Shown: positions 43,351-56,413, counted from the stretch's first letter. The stretch: 64,000 bases of DNA from Gracilariopsis chorda (GCA_003194525.1 NBIV01000130.1:124001-188000), one strand, 5' to 3'. Program-made: numbers and translations. The notes: generated by a model not told the origin, from the letters alone.

Positions 43351-46300
43351 AAATAGCCGGCTTCCGCGTTTTTGGGTTCGGCTCAATTTTTTTGGCCCTC
43401 AAAATCGATTTTCTGATTTTTTGAGCCCGACAAATCAATTTTCCTAATCCCTCTTAATAGAAGCCTCTACCGCTAGCAAGTGGTGCAACCTAGCCTGGCT
43501 TTCAGAATTTGCATCTCATACCTTAATGAGATTAAGGCCCCATGCAAAGAATGGAATTCTTGGAAAGTCAAGCAGGTAGTTGAATTAACCATAGTCTACT
43601 ACATTAAAAATTGATGAGTTGCAATTAACTCTCCTTCTGCCTCCACGTAGTAAAACCAATGATTAGGATACAGAATGTTTGACTTTGCAGTACAATAAAC
43701 AAAGCTTCTGTACACATATAAATCCAAATCTTTCATAGAGTCGTTCTGCAAGTTCTCCAAACGCGGTGAATGGTTTAGCGTGTTGGAGTGAGGCAGCAAA
43801 GGCATTAATAGACGTTAAAATCTGCAGCAGAAGGGCAAGGACCTTTATTCAAATCAGAGTTCCGTCGGAAAGAGACGCATGAGCGAGCGAGACTGTGGCG
43901 GATTTAGCAATGACAGAAGCCACTGTGATACTGGAAGACGTTGTCGTGCTTGAAAGTATGACAGAGGACTGTGGGCGTACAATTCCTACTGAAAAAGCTC
44001 TCATCACATGCTTATCCGTTCCGGCACGTAAGACGGGTTCCACCTCGAGCTCAGCCTAATTTGAAGCCCACCAAGCTCTCGACCAAAAATTAATTTTCAC
44101 TGTCCTTGTGCCAGCAACGACCATAAGCTTGCAATTTGGGGCGTACGCTCCTGACTCGCACACTTTCTTCAACACTAGTGCCAGGCACGGAGTCTCTATT
44201 GCTACTGTGCATGTCTGTCACAAGCAGCACATCATGGCTTGAGACCTTTGCCCAAGAACACACCAGTTGGTGATTTGCATGTTTTAGAGCATGAAAGCAA
44301 CCTTTTAGGTTTTTTTTCGTTCCTAGCGACCGCGTGACGAATTATCAATCCGTGTACACATGTATGGATTTTCTTCTGGCTTAAAGACTTGTGTCGAAAG
44401 CAAGTCATCTATAGAGGCCAAGGCGCACGCGGCGGCCGAGGAAGGATGGTTACTATGCTTTGGAAAATGTGGGGTAAAGAGGTAGCGGAGGCGTAGCTAG
44501 GTACGCATACGTATAACGCGTTGCATGAATAGGGGTTGCCGCGGCAGTCAACAAGACATGTAAAGCGTGAGCTCCAAGTTCAATTGAAGTGCATAGCGTG
44601 TCTATTGTCTTTGACCGTGATATCAATCTGGCGGATCGGTGCCACTAGACCTCCAATCCATGGCGCGCAGTGGTTCCCCAGCTGCATTTTCAGGTCCCCT
44701 GCGCGATCCCCGCCGATGCGCGTTAAGGTGCCACTTTTAAATCCCTGAAAGAGAGTGTCTACAATATTCTCTCGCCTGCATTACGTGCATCGCACGATAA
44801 ATTCGCAGCTAGAGTGCGCATGTAGGGATTTATTTGATTCAGATCGGCAGATGCTCTCGAACGTATCATTAACAATCCAATTACAAATAATCATCAGAAA
44901 GCTCATTAAACACCAAACGAGCTTGCTCGTGTGCTCAGGTATGAAGGCTATGTGAAGATGTCTTGCAAAGATTCAAGGCTTGGCTTTCTCCATGCCTGCT
45001 CTTCTCCCCAAAATCACTAATGCAGTTGAAGATACCGCTTTCAGCACGTTCCGCCAGTTTGAAAACTTCAAGTTATATACCTGTTTGCTCACAAATGCCG
45101 CATCACATTTCATACTCTTCTCCACGCACAAGGTTAAGCGCCATGGCAGAAGGCTATTTTGTAAAGCCCAGTCGTCTGCATACACTGCTCGTGAAACTTG
45201 CTCCTGGTTATAACTCATTTGTCCTAATCGGTACAGTAGAAGGGCGTCCAAAAAAGCAAAGTTTGAACGAGAATCTACCAATCATCCTTTCTATGTTGCT
45301 CATACTGTAGTTGATGTGGGCGTCATCACAAAATCATGACGCTGGGAGTCGAAACTTTGCAATACAGTAGGCTAAAAAGGGTGTCTCTCTAGCTGAAAGC
45401 CCCGTAGCGATGAAAATGATAAACAGAAAGCACGACCGTGTGGCCTCCAAAGAAGAGCTACTAACAGCGGGATATGCTTTCACTATGTATTCAATCTGGA
45501 CCTTTGCAAGAACTATTTCACAGCACATCGCCTGCGGGCAGCCTCCCGTCCACAATTTCTGTACGGAAATCACCAGGTCTTTCAACTGACAACGTTATCC
45601 GAGCAAAGCTCCGGTCAGCCTCACAGACGACAGAAGCACCTTTGGTACACATTTCCAGTCTTCCTTCCACGCTTGAAGCGATTCAACAGGTCTTAGCGAA
45701 GGTAGATCTGCAACCCGAGTATGTATCTAGCGGTAAATGCTTCTCTAGATGCAGATGAGGGTTTAATGGTTGATAGAATGAATAGGAAAGGTTGGGGGGT
45801 GAGATTTGTGTGTGCAAGGAAGTGAGTACCGGTTATCAGAGTGGTCTTCTGGCATTGAGAGCCCTTCCGCTAGTAGGGTAGTGTTGTACTTGTAGTAGTG
45901 CGGGTGTTTGCCGATGGCAGCTAGTGCCTCGTGAACGATAAGCCATACAAGTGTGGCGCGACCTACCTAGATAATTACTTTCCACTGGTGCGGCCGATGC
46001 TCTCAACAGGTAACGTCAAGTTGCTTCCTACTATGCTCTTCCTCTTAGTTCCTTGGCACAGGTACTTAGTCGTAGTAGGAGACGCAGCTCGTCAAATTCC
46101 TGTACAGGTTGCGCCGTATCCGATATCTACCGCTGCATCAGCTCCCTGCTTAGGCACTTGGTTCCGTGTTGGGCTATGCATTTCTCCATACTCTGCCTCA
46201 TGAGAAGGGGCCTTGCACTACTCTGCACCTTCAATTTTCCGCCTTTTCTGACTCGGGAGCCATACGGCCCTACACCCCGTAGCGTGATACCCACCGCCAC

Positions 46301-46351
46301 GGTTTTCGAACATTTCACCTGAGTAGGACACCTGCACGTACTATCCCATGT

Positions 46352-46367
46352 CTGGTCTCCCGACCTA
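46352..46367 (+). other. G3 primer-binding site, copy B
   Basis: Same 16 bases as 41927-41942 and 20730-20745. This copy is contiguous with the remaining G3 internal region. Confidence 0.65.
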
Positions 46368-46384
46368 TAACGGTCCATTCGTTA

Positions 46385-48774
46385 GAGCAAAAGGTCCGCG
46401 TTTACAGTATGGGAAGAAGTGGTAGCCTATATGCAGCATCACCCCCGATGAATTCCAAACCGTACCGGCTTGACGAGCTCGCTCGTCCAAAATCGGTTTC
46501 ATTGGCGCTTAGCCATATGTAACCGGTATCAAATCCTCCTGCTATGTCTTTTCCTCTCCAACCGTCCAACAGCACGCACAATGAGCCCCAAGGGATTGTA
46601 CCACGCGTTGAGAACCCAGAGCGTTTGCTACTCCGCACCGGAGAAGCACAACCGAAAACAGAACGTGGTTGAAAAGACCCCGGACCCGAACCCCCCACGC
46701 AGTCTCGTGGCCCCAAATCGGCAATCAGTGCCTTACCTAGGCACCATCCGTCTCAGATTTTGCCTCCCTGCGTCCCCATTTAGAGAGTTGGTGGTCGGAA
46801 GAACGCTCTAATCAAGTGGCTGTTCAAGTCGACACTGTCCTCGAACATCGAGTTGGGTCCATAATAGAAACGCACCTTCCCTTCAGTGTGAAAAGTGTGT
46901 CTACCCGTCTTCGACATGCTCCGGTTGGAACCGACGTGTTTTTCGAAACCGTGGAAACAGAAGTCGCGAACCAACTCCACAGGCATCATTTGTTACCTGC
47001 TGGAACTCAACATCAACCTATCCCTGCAACGGAAGTGTTGCAGCAACTCAGTCAACCCAACAGAAAAATTCGCGCTCAACCTTCTAGGGATGAAGTATTC
47101 AGTGCAAGTGGCCTCCTCCATAAGGAGCAGCTCACGGCGGGCACGTCGAATATCGCTCAAAATCAGATATCGGAAGGGCTCCTCGATGACAAATAGATCA
47201 TCTGGGACATGTCGAACCGCTTACCGGCTCGGGGGAGCCGAAACTCGTACGCCCCATGATCAAGAGCTCGTGTGGGGCACGTCGAACTTCAATCAAGTTT
47301 TGGTACCGAATTCGGATGGCATCCTCCGTGATAAGGAGATCGCGCGGGGCATGTCGAACATCATGGCAAAGTCGGAGAAAAAGAAGCGTAACAAAAGAAA
47401 GATTCGTAGCCGAAACCGTCGAGGGTCCCGTTATTCTCGTTATAGACATTCTGATTCCGACAAAAGGTCGGAAACATCTGACCCAGATACGACTCAACCC
47501 CCGATACGGAAGATGAATCTGACATCTCCCGTATCCGGCGATTCAACCCGAAGTATCGGGTATTCGCCAAAGTCTTAAACTTCAAAACCTACCGCTTGAT
47601 GAACCTTTCTAGAAAGTACGACGCCCGAGTTGCCCAAACACTCGCCAAGTCTGCAAAACGAATGACGCTACAGATTGTCAAGATATTCAGTGGGAATGAT
47701 CAGATCACGGTTCTGATGTTTCTCAGCGCGTTTAAAACCACATGCAACCAGAACGGCATTCATAAAGGGTCCGCTGATTGGATCTTTCCGTTCTTCACAT
47801 ACAGGTCAGCCTTTACGCTCGTCAAGAACCGTATCTTGGGCGATTCTCGCGCCGTGGATTTGGATGAGAATGATGTGCTTTTACGGTCCTATCACGAGAT
47901 CCTAAACCATCTTCTGGAGACGTACGCTACCGGCGGCGAAATCCCAGAAGCGTACCACGATATCACCACTTATCGGGACGGGTCTGGAAAAAAGGATAGT
48001 GAATTTGCAGACCCCTTATGGGAGAAGAATCTCCATTGCGGAAATATATTCACCATTTCTCGCCTCAAGGCTTTGTTCGTGGAAAAGTTACTGTCCACCA
48101 TCCCAGCTTCGGCTCGCAATCATTCTGCAACGCACCCGAAGGTTAGATTCCGGCAGTTGGTTCTCTTCGCAGAATTTTTCAGAGATATTCACCGTGGTGG
48201 AAAGAACGTCCACTCCACTATCTAGAAGGCTCGCGACGCGCGTACGTCTCGCACCCGAGGACTTCTCACCCAAACGGAAAGGAGTATGAAGTCCGGGACA
48301 GTAGAAAACCCGGCTTGAGAAGGCATTGCAGTGAAACTCTAGCCGAGCGTCTCCTTCCCGTCGGTACCGACTACTGATACCGCTTCACCCTCTCAAATGA
48401 GCCCCCAGGGTACGATATCTTCGAAAACCTACTCGGCTTATCGAACTCCACGTCAGTCTATTAACTGGAACAGGAACCCAGCATGTCGCTTATGCTTGTA
48501 AACTACTCCCCAATGTTGCGAGCAGATGCCTGGCGAGATCTGAATAATTTTCTTCAGCAACGCCCGCATAACTACTCCCATCGAGCTGATGAAGGATATG
48601 TCTGCCGCCGGATGCCGTGTACTGAAGGCCAGAGAAGTATCCACGGTAATATTGGTAGCCAGGGAAGTCGCCCCAAAAAAAACAGCTCCGATTCCCAGAA
48701 GTCTTCTCTCTGCAAACAGGAACACCCGTCGTTTGGTTCTCGTTTTGGAAGAGGCTCACGCTCACCGACATGAA
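46385..48774 (+). pseudogene. G3 gag
   Basis: The N-terminus is as in copy A (46816-47196 open). Then there are broken frames and a well-preserved capsid-like frame at 47596-48225: RLMNLSRKYDARVAQTLAKS, IFSGNDQITVLMFLSAFKTT (the retrotransposon-gag F.G......L..F pattern), LLRSYHEILNHLLETYAT and RLKALFVEKLLSTIPAS. After 48225 come Ser/Thr-rich and basic segments (48483-48804) and the trace of a knuckle (NPACRLC). Several stops, for example the TAG at 47194-47196. Confidence 0.65.
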
Positions 48775-48933
48775 GAGAAGGAAAACGCTCAGCAGGACGC
48801 GTAGAGGCGCCGCGCCCTGTTAAAGATGATAGCCTCAATGGAGACCCCAGCCGTCGAACGGAACGCCACTACGGAAGATGGACTGCAATATGTAGTGTTG
48901 ACTTGTACCTTGGACACTTCCGAACCATTTTAG

Positions 48934-49380
48934 TTGTTTCGGGGTGAAAACTATAAAGTCCTGACAGCCCTTTATCACAGTTCCCGATTGACATGGATGA
49001 TTACCAGTGTCCTGAGTAGAGGTGCCTCACTGAACCTGATTCACACCTGCTTACTACCACCTGGATGGGAATCGACGTTACTGCCCCTTGATACTCCAAA
49101 CGTATCGGATGCGTCAAATCGTTCTATGATCATCCTGGTTTTCATTCCCCTCGATATCCGCCTCGGTAACTTGAAAGTCCGAACTCGGTTCCTTGTTTCA
49201 TCCAATCTGACGGTCGACTGTATACTGGGTACATCTTTTATGGACCGCTATGTCAAGGCCATCTACCCGAAGAAACGGAAAATATCGTTCCACAACTCAC
49301 CGCCCGTGGCTCTTTTCGATGCCCAAAACGGTTCCCGCAACGGTGTCACTTGTAACTATCCCCGCTCGAATCCCCCGTAA
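48934..49380 (+). pseudogene. G3 aspartic protease
   Basis: 148-codon frame with TSVLSRGASLNLIHTCLLPP in place of the normal V-[LI]-[LI]-D-[ST]-G-A-S-x-[NS]-[LF]-I. The catalytic Asp-Ser is replaced by Ser-Arg. The second hydrophobic strand is kept (NLTVDCILGTSFMDRY, the ILG[TR]xF landmark). It lies directly between gag and RT, and is dead by loss of the active-site aspartate. Confidence 0.65.
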
Positions 49381-49471
49381 TATGATATCAATGAAGTTTC
49401 AAGTCACTCGTTCAATTTTACTCCCTCTTATTCCCGAAATGGCAGCCCAGGTTTAAATTAATTCATAACGA

Positions 49472-51569
49472 ATGGTGTACTTACAGAATCACCTCAACAA
49501 AACAAGTGGCAATCTCCGGTTGCTTGCGAAATGTTTCAAGGACGTCCTTCAGACTCGGCCTTTTTACGTATTGGTTTCTAAGAGCAGCAACCGCCACACC
49601 CACTTATCTAAGAACAAAGTCGTTGGTAAGGCTCACCCAGCACCCGCGGCAGTACTCTACGTCACGGATACGACCTATACTAAAGTCGACGAGGACGTCG
49701 ACATACCTGAGGAGGGGGGTATGAAATCCGAAGATAAAGCTCCAGACGCGGACTGGACATCGTCTATTAATATCGGAGAAGAGTATGAACTGCAACAGAA
49801 TAAGATCATTCAGATGCTCTCAGAGTATGCTGACATGTTAGATGGACATCTGGGTACCATCAGAGACGTAAAATGTAAGATTGAATTGGAACTTGACGCT
49901 AGGCCTTTCCATCATGTTTCATACCGATCTGGTAAAAAGGTCTGTGAATGGGAGAAAAAAAAAGTCATGAAGATGCTCAGCGAAGGAGTTATCGAACCTT
50001 CCTCGGCTGAAAAGGCAAGCCCTGTAGTCATCGCCCTAAAAAAAGATGGCTCATGGCGTTTCTGCGTGGACTCCAGAAAGCTTAACGCCGTCACGTTTTG
50101 CGATTCTTACCTGATACCACGGATGGATGCATTTATTGATTCATTAGGAGACGCAAGGGTTTACTCTACCCTTGACGCCAGCTGGGGATATTCGTAAGTG
50201 GAAATGGACAGAACCGACAAGTACAAGACGGTTCTCACATCCCATGTGGGTCTCTAACGGTTTATTCGGATGCCTTTTGGTCTCAAAAACGCCCCAGCGA
50301 GGTTTCAAAGAGCAATCGATGTCCTCCTGAATAAAGGACGTGGGTAATTCGCTATAGTGTATGTGAACGACGTCATTATTTATTCGAGTTCCGTATCGGA
50401 TCATTAGCAGCATCTAGCGAAGGTACTTGACCTCCTCCGACAAGCAGGAATATCTCTGTAGTTGAAGAATTGTTTTTTTTTTCCAACTCGTTGTGGACTA
50501 TGTTGGGCACGTCATTCGACCCAGAAAGCTTCAAGTCGTGTCGAAGACATGCGAAGCTGTCACGAAAGCTAAAGCACCACGGACGCAGACAGTGCTTCGG
50601 GCATTTCTGGGTCTCTGTAATGGTTACAAGCGCTTCGTACCCAACGTCGCACGCATCACACATCCGGTACACCAGTAGCTAGAGACAGATTAACCAGTGG
50701 ACCTGGAATCGTTTTGGAAAGAATATATGTAGGCATTCGGAGTACTAAAAGAGAGAGTAACCTCCCCTCCAGCTCTTTCTCTGCTGAGATCCAGTAAGCC
50801 CTATCTACTGGAAACAGATGCCGGTAACCGTCAAATCAGATGCATGTTGCTCCAGCACCAAGACAATGCGAAGAGTTTCCAACCAATTGGGTACGGGAGC
50901 CGTTCCTCAACCACACTGGAGAGAAACTACAACGCGTGCGAACGTGAGTCCATGGTCATTGTTTGGAGCATGCTACTTCTACGGCCCGACCTTGAAGGAC
51001 AGCAGTTCACCGTTCGAACGGACCACATCGGTTTGCGTTGGCTTCTCAACATAATTGATGGGACGGGACGGCTCGCGAAATGGCGCCTGCGTCTCACAGA
51101 GTTCGACTTTGATGTTCAGTACCATCCCAGAATCAAGCATCTTCCCGCGGACGACTTGTCCCGCATGCCTATGGGCGGAAACGATGAAACACCTCACGAG
51201 GACGAGATTCTATGTTTATATGTGAACGACGATGAATCCGAGTTGGAATATGTCGTCGCAGATATTACTGTAAATGGAGAAGCCGACACAGATGTACTGG
51301 CGATTTTTCTGACAATTCCGGACACAGGAGGAACCTTGCACGTCATGGTGACCGTACCGGAACAACTCGACGTCACCACGATAACAGCTAAACAGTTTAT
51401 CGCTGCCCAGGTGTCAATGACTTGTCTTTGGCGAGTTTTTAAGGTGGCGTACCTTGACTGCAACGTTGATGCATTTCTTATCACTCGCGAGTCTCGAGTT
51501 GTTGTAGCTCAATGGTTCTCAGTCAATGCTGCCTCATCATGCTGTAGGTATTGTGAGAAGAAGCTTTGA
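49472..51569 (+). pseudogene. G3 reverse transcriptase and RNase H
   Basis: The RT start is open from 49472 to 50197: VKCKIELELDARPFHHVSY, MLSEGVIEPSSAEKASPVV, GSWRFCVDSRKLNAV, VYSTLDASWGYS. A stop at 50195, then FIRMPFGLKNAPARFQRAI (motif B) and AIVYVNDVIIYSS, where motif C YVDD is YVND. The connection contains LRAFLGLCNGYKRFVPNVA. RNase H at 50844-51569: TDHIGLRWLLNIIDGTGRL and KHLPADDLSRMP. The N for D change in motif C alone would abolish RT activity. Confidence 0.88.
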
Positions 51570-51735
51570 TCACGTATCAGTCCTCCACCGTGCCGGTCTG
51601 AGGTCTCCACCGCACTTTGATACATGTCTTGCTTTCGTTGCTGCTCGTCTCCTGTATGTATGACAATGCATAGCACCTCCCAGTTTTCAACAGCCATTTT
51701 CTCTGGGTCTGTGCCTTTTTGTTATAATGTGACAA

Positions 51736-53021
51736 TCATACGTCGTAGCTCAGAGGGCATGCTGCAGATCTGCCCTGCTTCTTGAAGTTCAATATGAAAC
51801 TTGGATCCGTCCGCGAGTAGTCCGCTTGCATCGCCGTTCCATAATAAGTTCCATACTGCTGTGCGTTGAAATTCCTTGCGTCCCCATAAGAGCTCGAGCC
51901 GTAATTCATGAGCAGCAAGCGAAGAGCAAACAGCTCAATGTCGGACGGTGAAACACATCTGACCCTTGCGACGCACTGATCGTCTTCCGTACGCTCTACC
52001 AGGTACATGGGCGGATCACAGTCGTATGTGGGTACCTGAGTGCTGTCTCCGTCGTTTTGGGTAAGCACGGGGCCAAGAAGGGAGCGATACAAACAAAACT
52101 TGTCAAAAAAAGAAAGGTAGTCGATGTTTGCATATGCTTCGGGCCTGGCATAGTATCTCTCCATTGTAGACAGCTGTGATGCAGAAACGAGCTCTTTTGG
52201 ACCTCTCAGCAGAAACTTTTGCCCTTCTTTCAAGTTAATGGCCAGTCCGCCTACTGCTGGTACGATGTGAACATGTAGAAACTCGAAAATCTCCAAGCTG
52301 CGTTGACTGCGCCACCACAAGTGCTTGCATGTATGCACGAATTTCGTTATGCACCTGCGGCTCTTGCTGTTGCTCGTTCTTTGTACCCGTCTCATTAGCA
52401 CCACTCACATTGAGCACCACCTCCTGAGCTTTGGGCTGCTTGAACGCCTACTTCCTCAGATAAGCCACTGTGTCCCCTCCTTGCGTGCGTTCTACGTTGA
52501 TACAAGAGAGGTACTTCTTGGTCAGAGTTGGGTTGTACGGCACAATCTTGAGTTCTTCTTGCCTTCTTTTGCGGTAGATCACGCGGATCATGCCATCTTT
52601 AATGTACTTCTCCGGCACAATCATGTTGCTGTCGTATCCAAACTTGTACTGCATAGCGCGGTTCTGGCAATAGGGAGAATGGCGGTGCCTGTGCATGGAA
52701 CGAATGAATCCACGCAACGCATAGGTTTCGCCTGAAAGGGGAAGTTATGCACGAATCAGCTCTTCGATCAAATCATCGTCTTCAATCACGCTTTTTCGCG
52801 ACACAAAAGCATGTGGTGAGAAGGCACATTGGTTCTTGAAACTCAAGCTTTGATGCAAGCCCCAGGCACTTCATACCAAACATGTACTCCAAGGTCTTCT
52901 CCGAGTCGTTCATGAAGACGTTTGTGCACTGGTTGTACACCCTTGCAATCAGATCCAGTCTGTCAAATGGTCGAGGGCGGTTACGCTGTGACTTAAATGC
53001 GCTCTGACTACTGGTGTCCAT
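51736..53021 (-). pseudogene. Helitron-like RepHel, Rep region and Rep-helicase linker
   Basis: Rolling-circle initiator part of a Helitron protein on the minus strand. In order: RPFDRLDLIARVYNQC and LEYMFGMK (53021-52782). A broken two-His segment (PSHHMLLC in one frame, FQEPMC in another) stands where the HUH motif FQxRGxPHxHxL belongs. Then 52717-52448, IRVIYRKRRQEELKIVPYNP and YLSCINVERTQGGD, a landmark block of Helitron proteins. Then 52404-51736, LSTMERYYARPEAYANIDYL, YDCDPPMYLV and VSPSDIELFALRLLLMNYG, the conserved segment before the helicase. The helicase itself does not follow; it appears on the opposite strand at 58.8 kb. Confidence 0.8.
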
Positions 53022-54397
53022 ACCAAGGCGCTGGGTGTTCTCTTGTCAGATGGTCATGGTGATTGTAATAAAAAGAGAAGACCGTACTCTCCACGCTACG
53101 AGCAACTGTACATCGAAGTGCTTGTTCTTTCAGTACGCTGCTGCTTTGACGGAGTCATCCGGCAGAAATATGCGTCCCATTTGTGCGAACTGTGATGGTG
53201 ACACATGACCTGTTTGCTGTTGTGCGTGCTGGACCTCTTGCTCTTGTACAGTACGTGCCTGCTCTTCTCTCTTCAGGAAACGCAGTCACATTTCCTCACT
53301 ATTTGTGTGCGTGCAGAGCATCCATATCTGCATCAAAGGTCCACGTTTTAGAAGGATGTTGTCTGAATACAGACGTCACTTCGCGTTCTCAACTCAGGTG
53401 AGCTTTCGGAGCTTCCACCCGTTGACTCTGAGACCTGAGTTTTGCTTTGTGGAGTTTCTTGCATCCAGAAAGATTTCGATGTCAAACAGTTCGTGCTGAT
53501 CACCGTACGGGTAGAGAAAATGGAAGTGCCCTTCTCTGCAAGTTTGGATGTCGGTTTTAGAAGTCGGTACCGCACTTGCGTATGTTCTGAGGCATTTGCA
53601 GTCCCCCTTGCTCCAGTAGCAGCATTATTCGTCACTGCAGCGTGCTCTTCTGTTAAACGTCCTTCTACCAAGCGCGGTACTTGAGAATCCACTTAGTGCA
53701 GGCCAGTCGGATCAACCACGAGCTTTCTCATCATGGTTGGCCACCCACCAGGAACATCTTCACGGAGAGGGCCAGCACCTGAATAAAATGCACTGGCTTT
53801 AGAACTTCAGCTTCCTTCGTATCCGCGTACGACTACTCATTGCTCCGCTGCTTGCACGCTGATATCCCCGGCAGTCTCCGCATTTTGTTGTTGTTGCTCT
53901 TGCTGTTGCATGAGAAGCGTGGATCGGTAACGTTCGAGCACCACGTCTGGCTTGGGCTGGATAACATCGTACAACTTGGAAACGATGTCTGTTACGTTTA
54001 TGTCCTGAATAAACACATACCGATTGGGACACGCATAGTGAGATGGATCTAAGGAAGGCGGACTGGTACCCCTCAGAAATCTATAGCGCGTTTTGTTTTG
54101 GTTCTCCGTTGGGAGAGCGAAAGCTGCTTTGCCCTCAAGTCTGAGAAAAGAATGACCGCCTCCCGTCTGGTACGAAATGTTTATAAACGCTTTCGTTGTC
54201 CCGAAGAGTGTATTCAAGTTGAGGAAATGGGATTAAAACGGTATCAGGCTGTAAAGACTTCCAACGAACTAGTGGCCATGCCTTCTGCAGAAAGAGTGGC
54301 CCCATTTTGACCTTCTTCCCATTCCAAAGGACACTTCTGTGGTCTCTTTGCCAAACAAAACGCATCTGGAGTACTTGCAGCTATGAATTCTAAATTT

Positions 54398-55345
54398 TCA
54401 GTCCGGGTATGGGCAGGAGGAGAGCGTTTGTACGTGCTTGCCGCATCTTCCGCATCGCCTTTGACCCGCAGTGGTAAGCATCTCAAACTCTGGAACGCTT
54501 GCCCGGATGGATGGATCATTCCAAGTTTCATCAGCCGCGGTATCCCACGCATAGTACACGCGATACTGTCCTTGATCTGGCCGTCCAGCACACTGCATGA
54601 TGTTCATATCAAGCTGCTGCTGTGGGTGCTGTGGCTGAGGTGCCTGTGGCTGTGGCTGGTGTAAGGTAGCAGCATTGATTCTATCCCCTTCAACGTCCAT
54701 GGGAACTGGCATCTGCTCTTCTTTTTGTTCTGCTTGTTGGAAAGCAGGTTGCTGAGGTGGCTGTGATGGGATGAGAGTGATCTTATTCTCTTCCACTTCT
54801 ATCGGAATGGGCATCTGTTGTTATTATTCAACTTGCGTCAGAGAAGTCTGCTGAAGCGGCTGTGAGGAAGCAGCATTGAGCTCGCTTTCTTCCACTTCCA
54901 TTGGAGCGGGCATCTGTTCTTCTTCTTCAACGTGCGGCAGAGGACGAGCATCTGTCTTCACGGTTGGTTTGCACTCATCTTCGACAGTAGGAGCAGGCAT
55001 TGGTGGGAGAGGGGGAGGCAAAAAAGAGGATGTTGGTCGTGTTGTGGGCCTGAAACCACTTGCCCCAGCCACGCACGTAGGTGCAGGAGTTATTTCGTTC
55101 TCTTCTACGGCTGAAACAATGGGTCCTTGCACGTGCGCTCCGCTCATATTTAGCGGCATCTCATCTGGAGCGGGAGGAACTGGCAATCGTCGAAGTCGTC
55201 CAGCTCCTGGCCTTGCACCGCCTGAGTTTACCCTCACCTTCTTGAATTCACCCTTTCCTCTCCTGAATTCGCCTTTGCACCTCCACAATTTGCCGTAGCG
55301 CCTCCAGAATTCGATCCAGCACTTCCAAAACTCGCTCTGGAACAT
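54398..55345 (-). pseudogene. Acidic Pro/Gln/Glu-rich protein upstream of Rep, two adjacent stop codons
   Basis: A single minus frame of about 315 codons broken only by two consecutive TAA codons at 54821-54826. The N-terminus has short repeats (SEFWKCWIEFWRRYGKLW, then GEFRRGKGEFKK) and an Arg/Gly/Ala basic patch (SGGARPGAGRLRRLP). The middle holds three repeats of the form QMP[AIV]P[MI][ED]VE, separated by Gln/Pro tracts. The C-terminus has CGRCGKHVQTLSSCP, a zinc-knuckle-like cluster. Comparison of the repeats suggests the two TAA codons arose from GAA. Position and orientation suggest an N-terminal extension or accessory protein of the Helitron-like element. Function unknown. Confidence 0.5.
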
Positions 55346-55481
55346 CTAGAATTCGCTCTGGCCCCTCCAAAATTCGGGCGTGGACTTCCTTACGACATAG
55401 CAATTTACAAAAATAATAACAATCAATTATGTTTTTCCAGACCCCTAACAAATTTTCCAGAGTTCCAAAATATGTCTGCAA

Positions 55482-55917
55482 TACATAACAAAGTTGAAAG
55501 TGAGAAACTGGTTGCAGTTTGTTGCCTTGTACCCACCGTTCCTAGTTGCATGAGCAATTTAAAATACCTGCTGCAAGACTTATATTTATCTGATGCATTC
55601 GTGCGCAGCACAGGGACTCTTGACAAACTATTGTTCGATTATGACGGGCGGAGTGTGCCAAGCCTGTTTTCAAGCCGTTTGACGTTCAACCTGCGTCCGT
55701 TTGTAAGGATTGGTCTGCCTTTACTCACACACCGAGGTGTGTTTTCCGACACCAAGAGGTATGACATGGCGGCCACCCCGGACCCCGCACAGCAAGGGCT
55801 GGTTTTAGGCCCGGGAAACACTCAGATTCTTGGATCGCCGTCAACCGACCAGTACACCACATAAGAGCACCTGATCTCTCCTAGGTCCGTGGTACTCATT
55901 GCTTTACTCTAGTGGAG
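55482..55917. other. No recognisable gene
   Basis: A 130-codon plus frame (55472-55864) has no recognised motif. From about 55918 the sequence becomes the left arm of a large inverted repeat. Confidence 0.35.
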
Positions 55918-56413
55918 ACCTTCACACGAGCTTGGTTTTGCTTAGGCCCCAGTCCAGCAGCAGTGCCCAAAGTAGCGAAAGGTTACGACACTCCGCTATA
56001 GGGCAAGCCTGAAGTGCGGGGGTGAAAATAGTGGTTAGGGTCAGCAAGGGAGATGTGTTTTGCACTGCACCAGTGCTTTATATATGCGCTGTGCGTTGTG
56101 CTGCACTGGCGCAGTGCAAAATGCCAGCCACTTGTCGCACAAGTCAGCTGATGTAGCTGAGTGGTTGGCACTGCAGTCCCTGTACTGTAGTGCCGGTCCC
56201 ACAAAATCAGAAGCAATCAAGATGCAGCAGCATACAGAAGCAAAGAATGAGCTTTGAGCTCTGCTGCTGCTGCTCATGGTGCTGCCGTTTAATGTTTTGA
56301 ATGGAAGGGAGGCGTTGTGCCAAGAGAGGTTTTTGGACGCCGGTACAGGGGCTGGCGCGCGTGTTTATTGGCGCAACGCCTCTTTTCATTCAAGAAATAC
56401 CCCCTCATACATG
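55918..56413 (+). repeat. Left arm of a 0.5-kb inverted repeat
   Basis: Aligns in inverted orientation with 58325-58836 at roughly 75-80% by eye: shared CACACGAGC, GGCAGTGCCCAAAGTA-type and CTGCACTGGCGCAGT segments, a CTG tract and the hairpin GAGGCGTTGTGCCAA / TTGGCGCAACGCCTC (56309-56323, 56368-56382), ending CCCCCTCATAC. It lies upstream (in minus-strand sense) of the acidic ORF and Rep. Confidence 0.75.

Larger units (their letters stand above)
42801..47225 (+). repeat. Tandem duplication, copy B (4425 bp)
   Basis: Directly adjacent to copy A with no intervening base. Breakpoints share only one or two bases of homology (ACC|TATCC at the junction, TTCTACCC at the left end, TTACC|GGCTC at the right end). 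Its right end runs on into G3. Confidence 0.97.
46352..51569 (+). mobile_element. Ty3/gypsy element G3, 3'-truncated
   Basis: Primer-binding site, long gag, protease, RT and RNase H on the plus strand, closely related to G2 by RT-RNase H sequence and by an identical primer-binding site. Integrase and the 3' LTR are absent; recognisable similarity stops near 51.57 kb, just before the Helitron-like Rep region. The 5' LTR must end at or near 46351. Confidence 0.75.

Noticed and set aside
38376..47225. The two 4425-bp copies as long terminal repeats of one giant element
   Set aside because: They are directly adjacent with nothing between them, contain parts of two unrelated elements and are continuous with a different element on each side.
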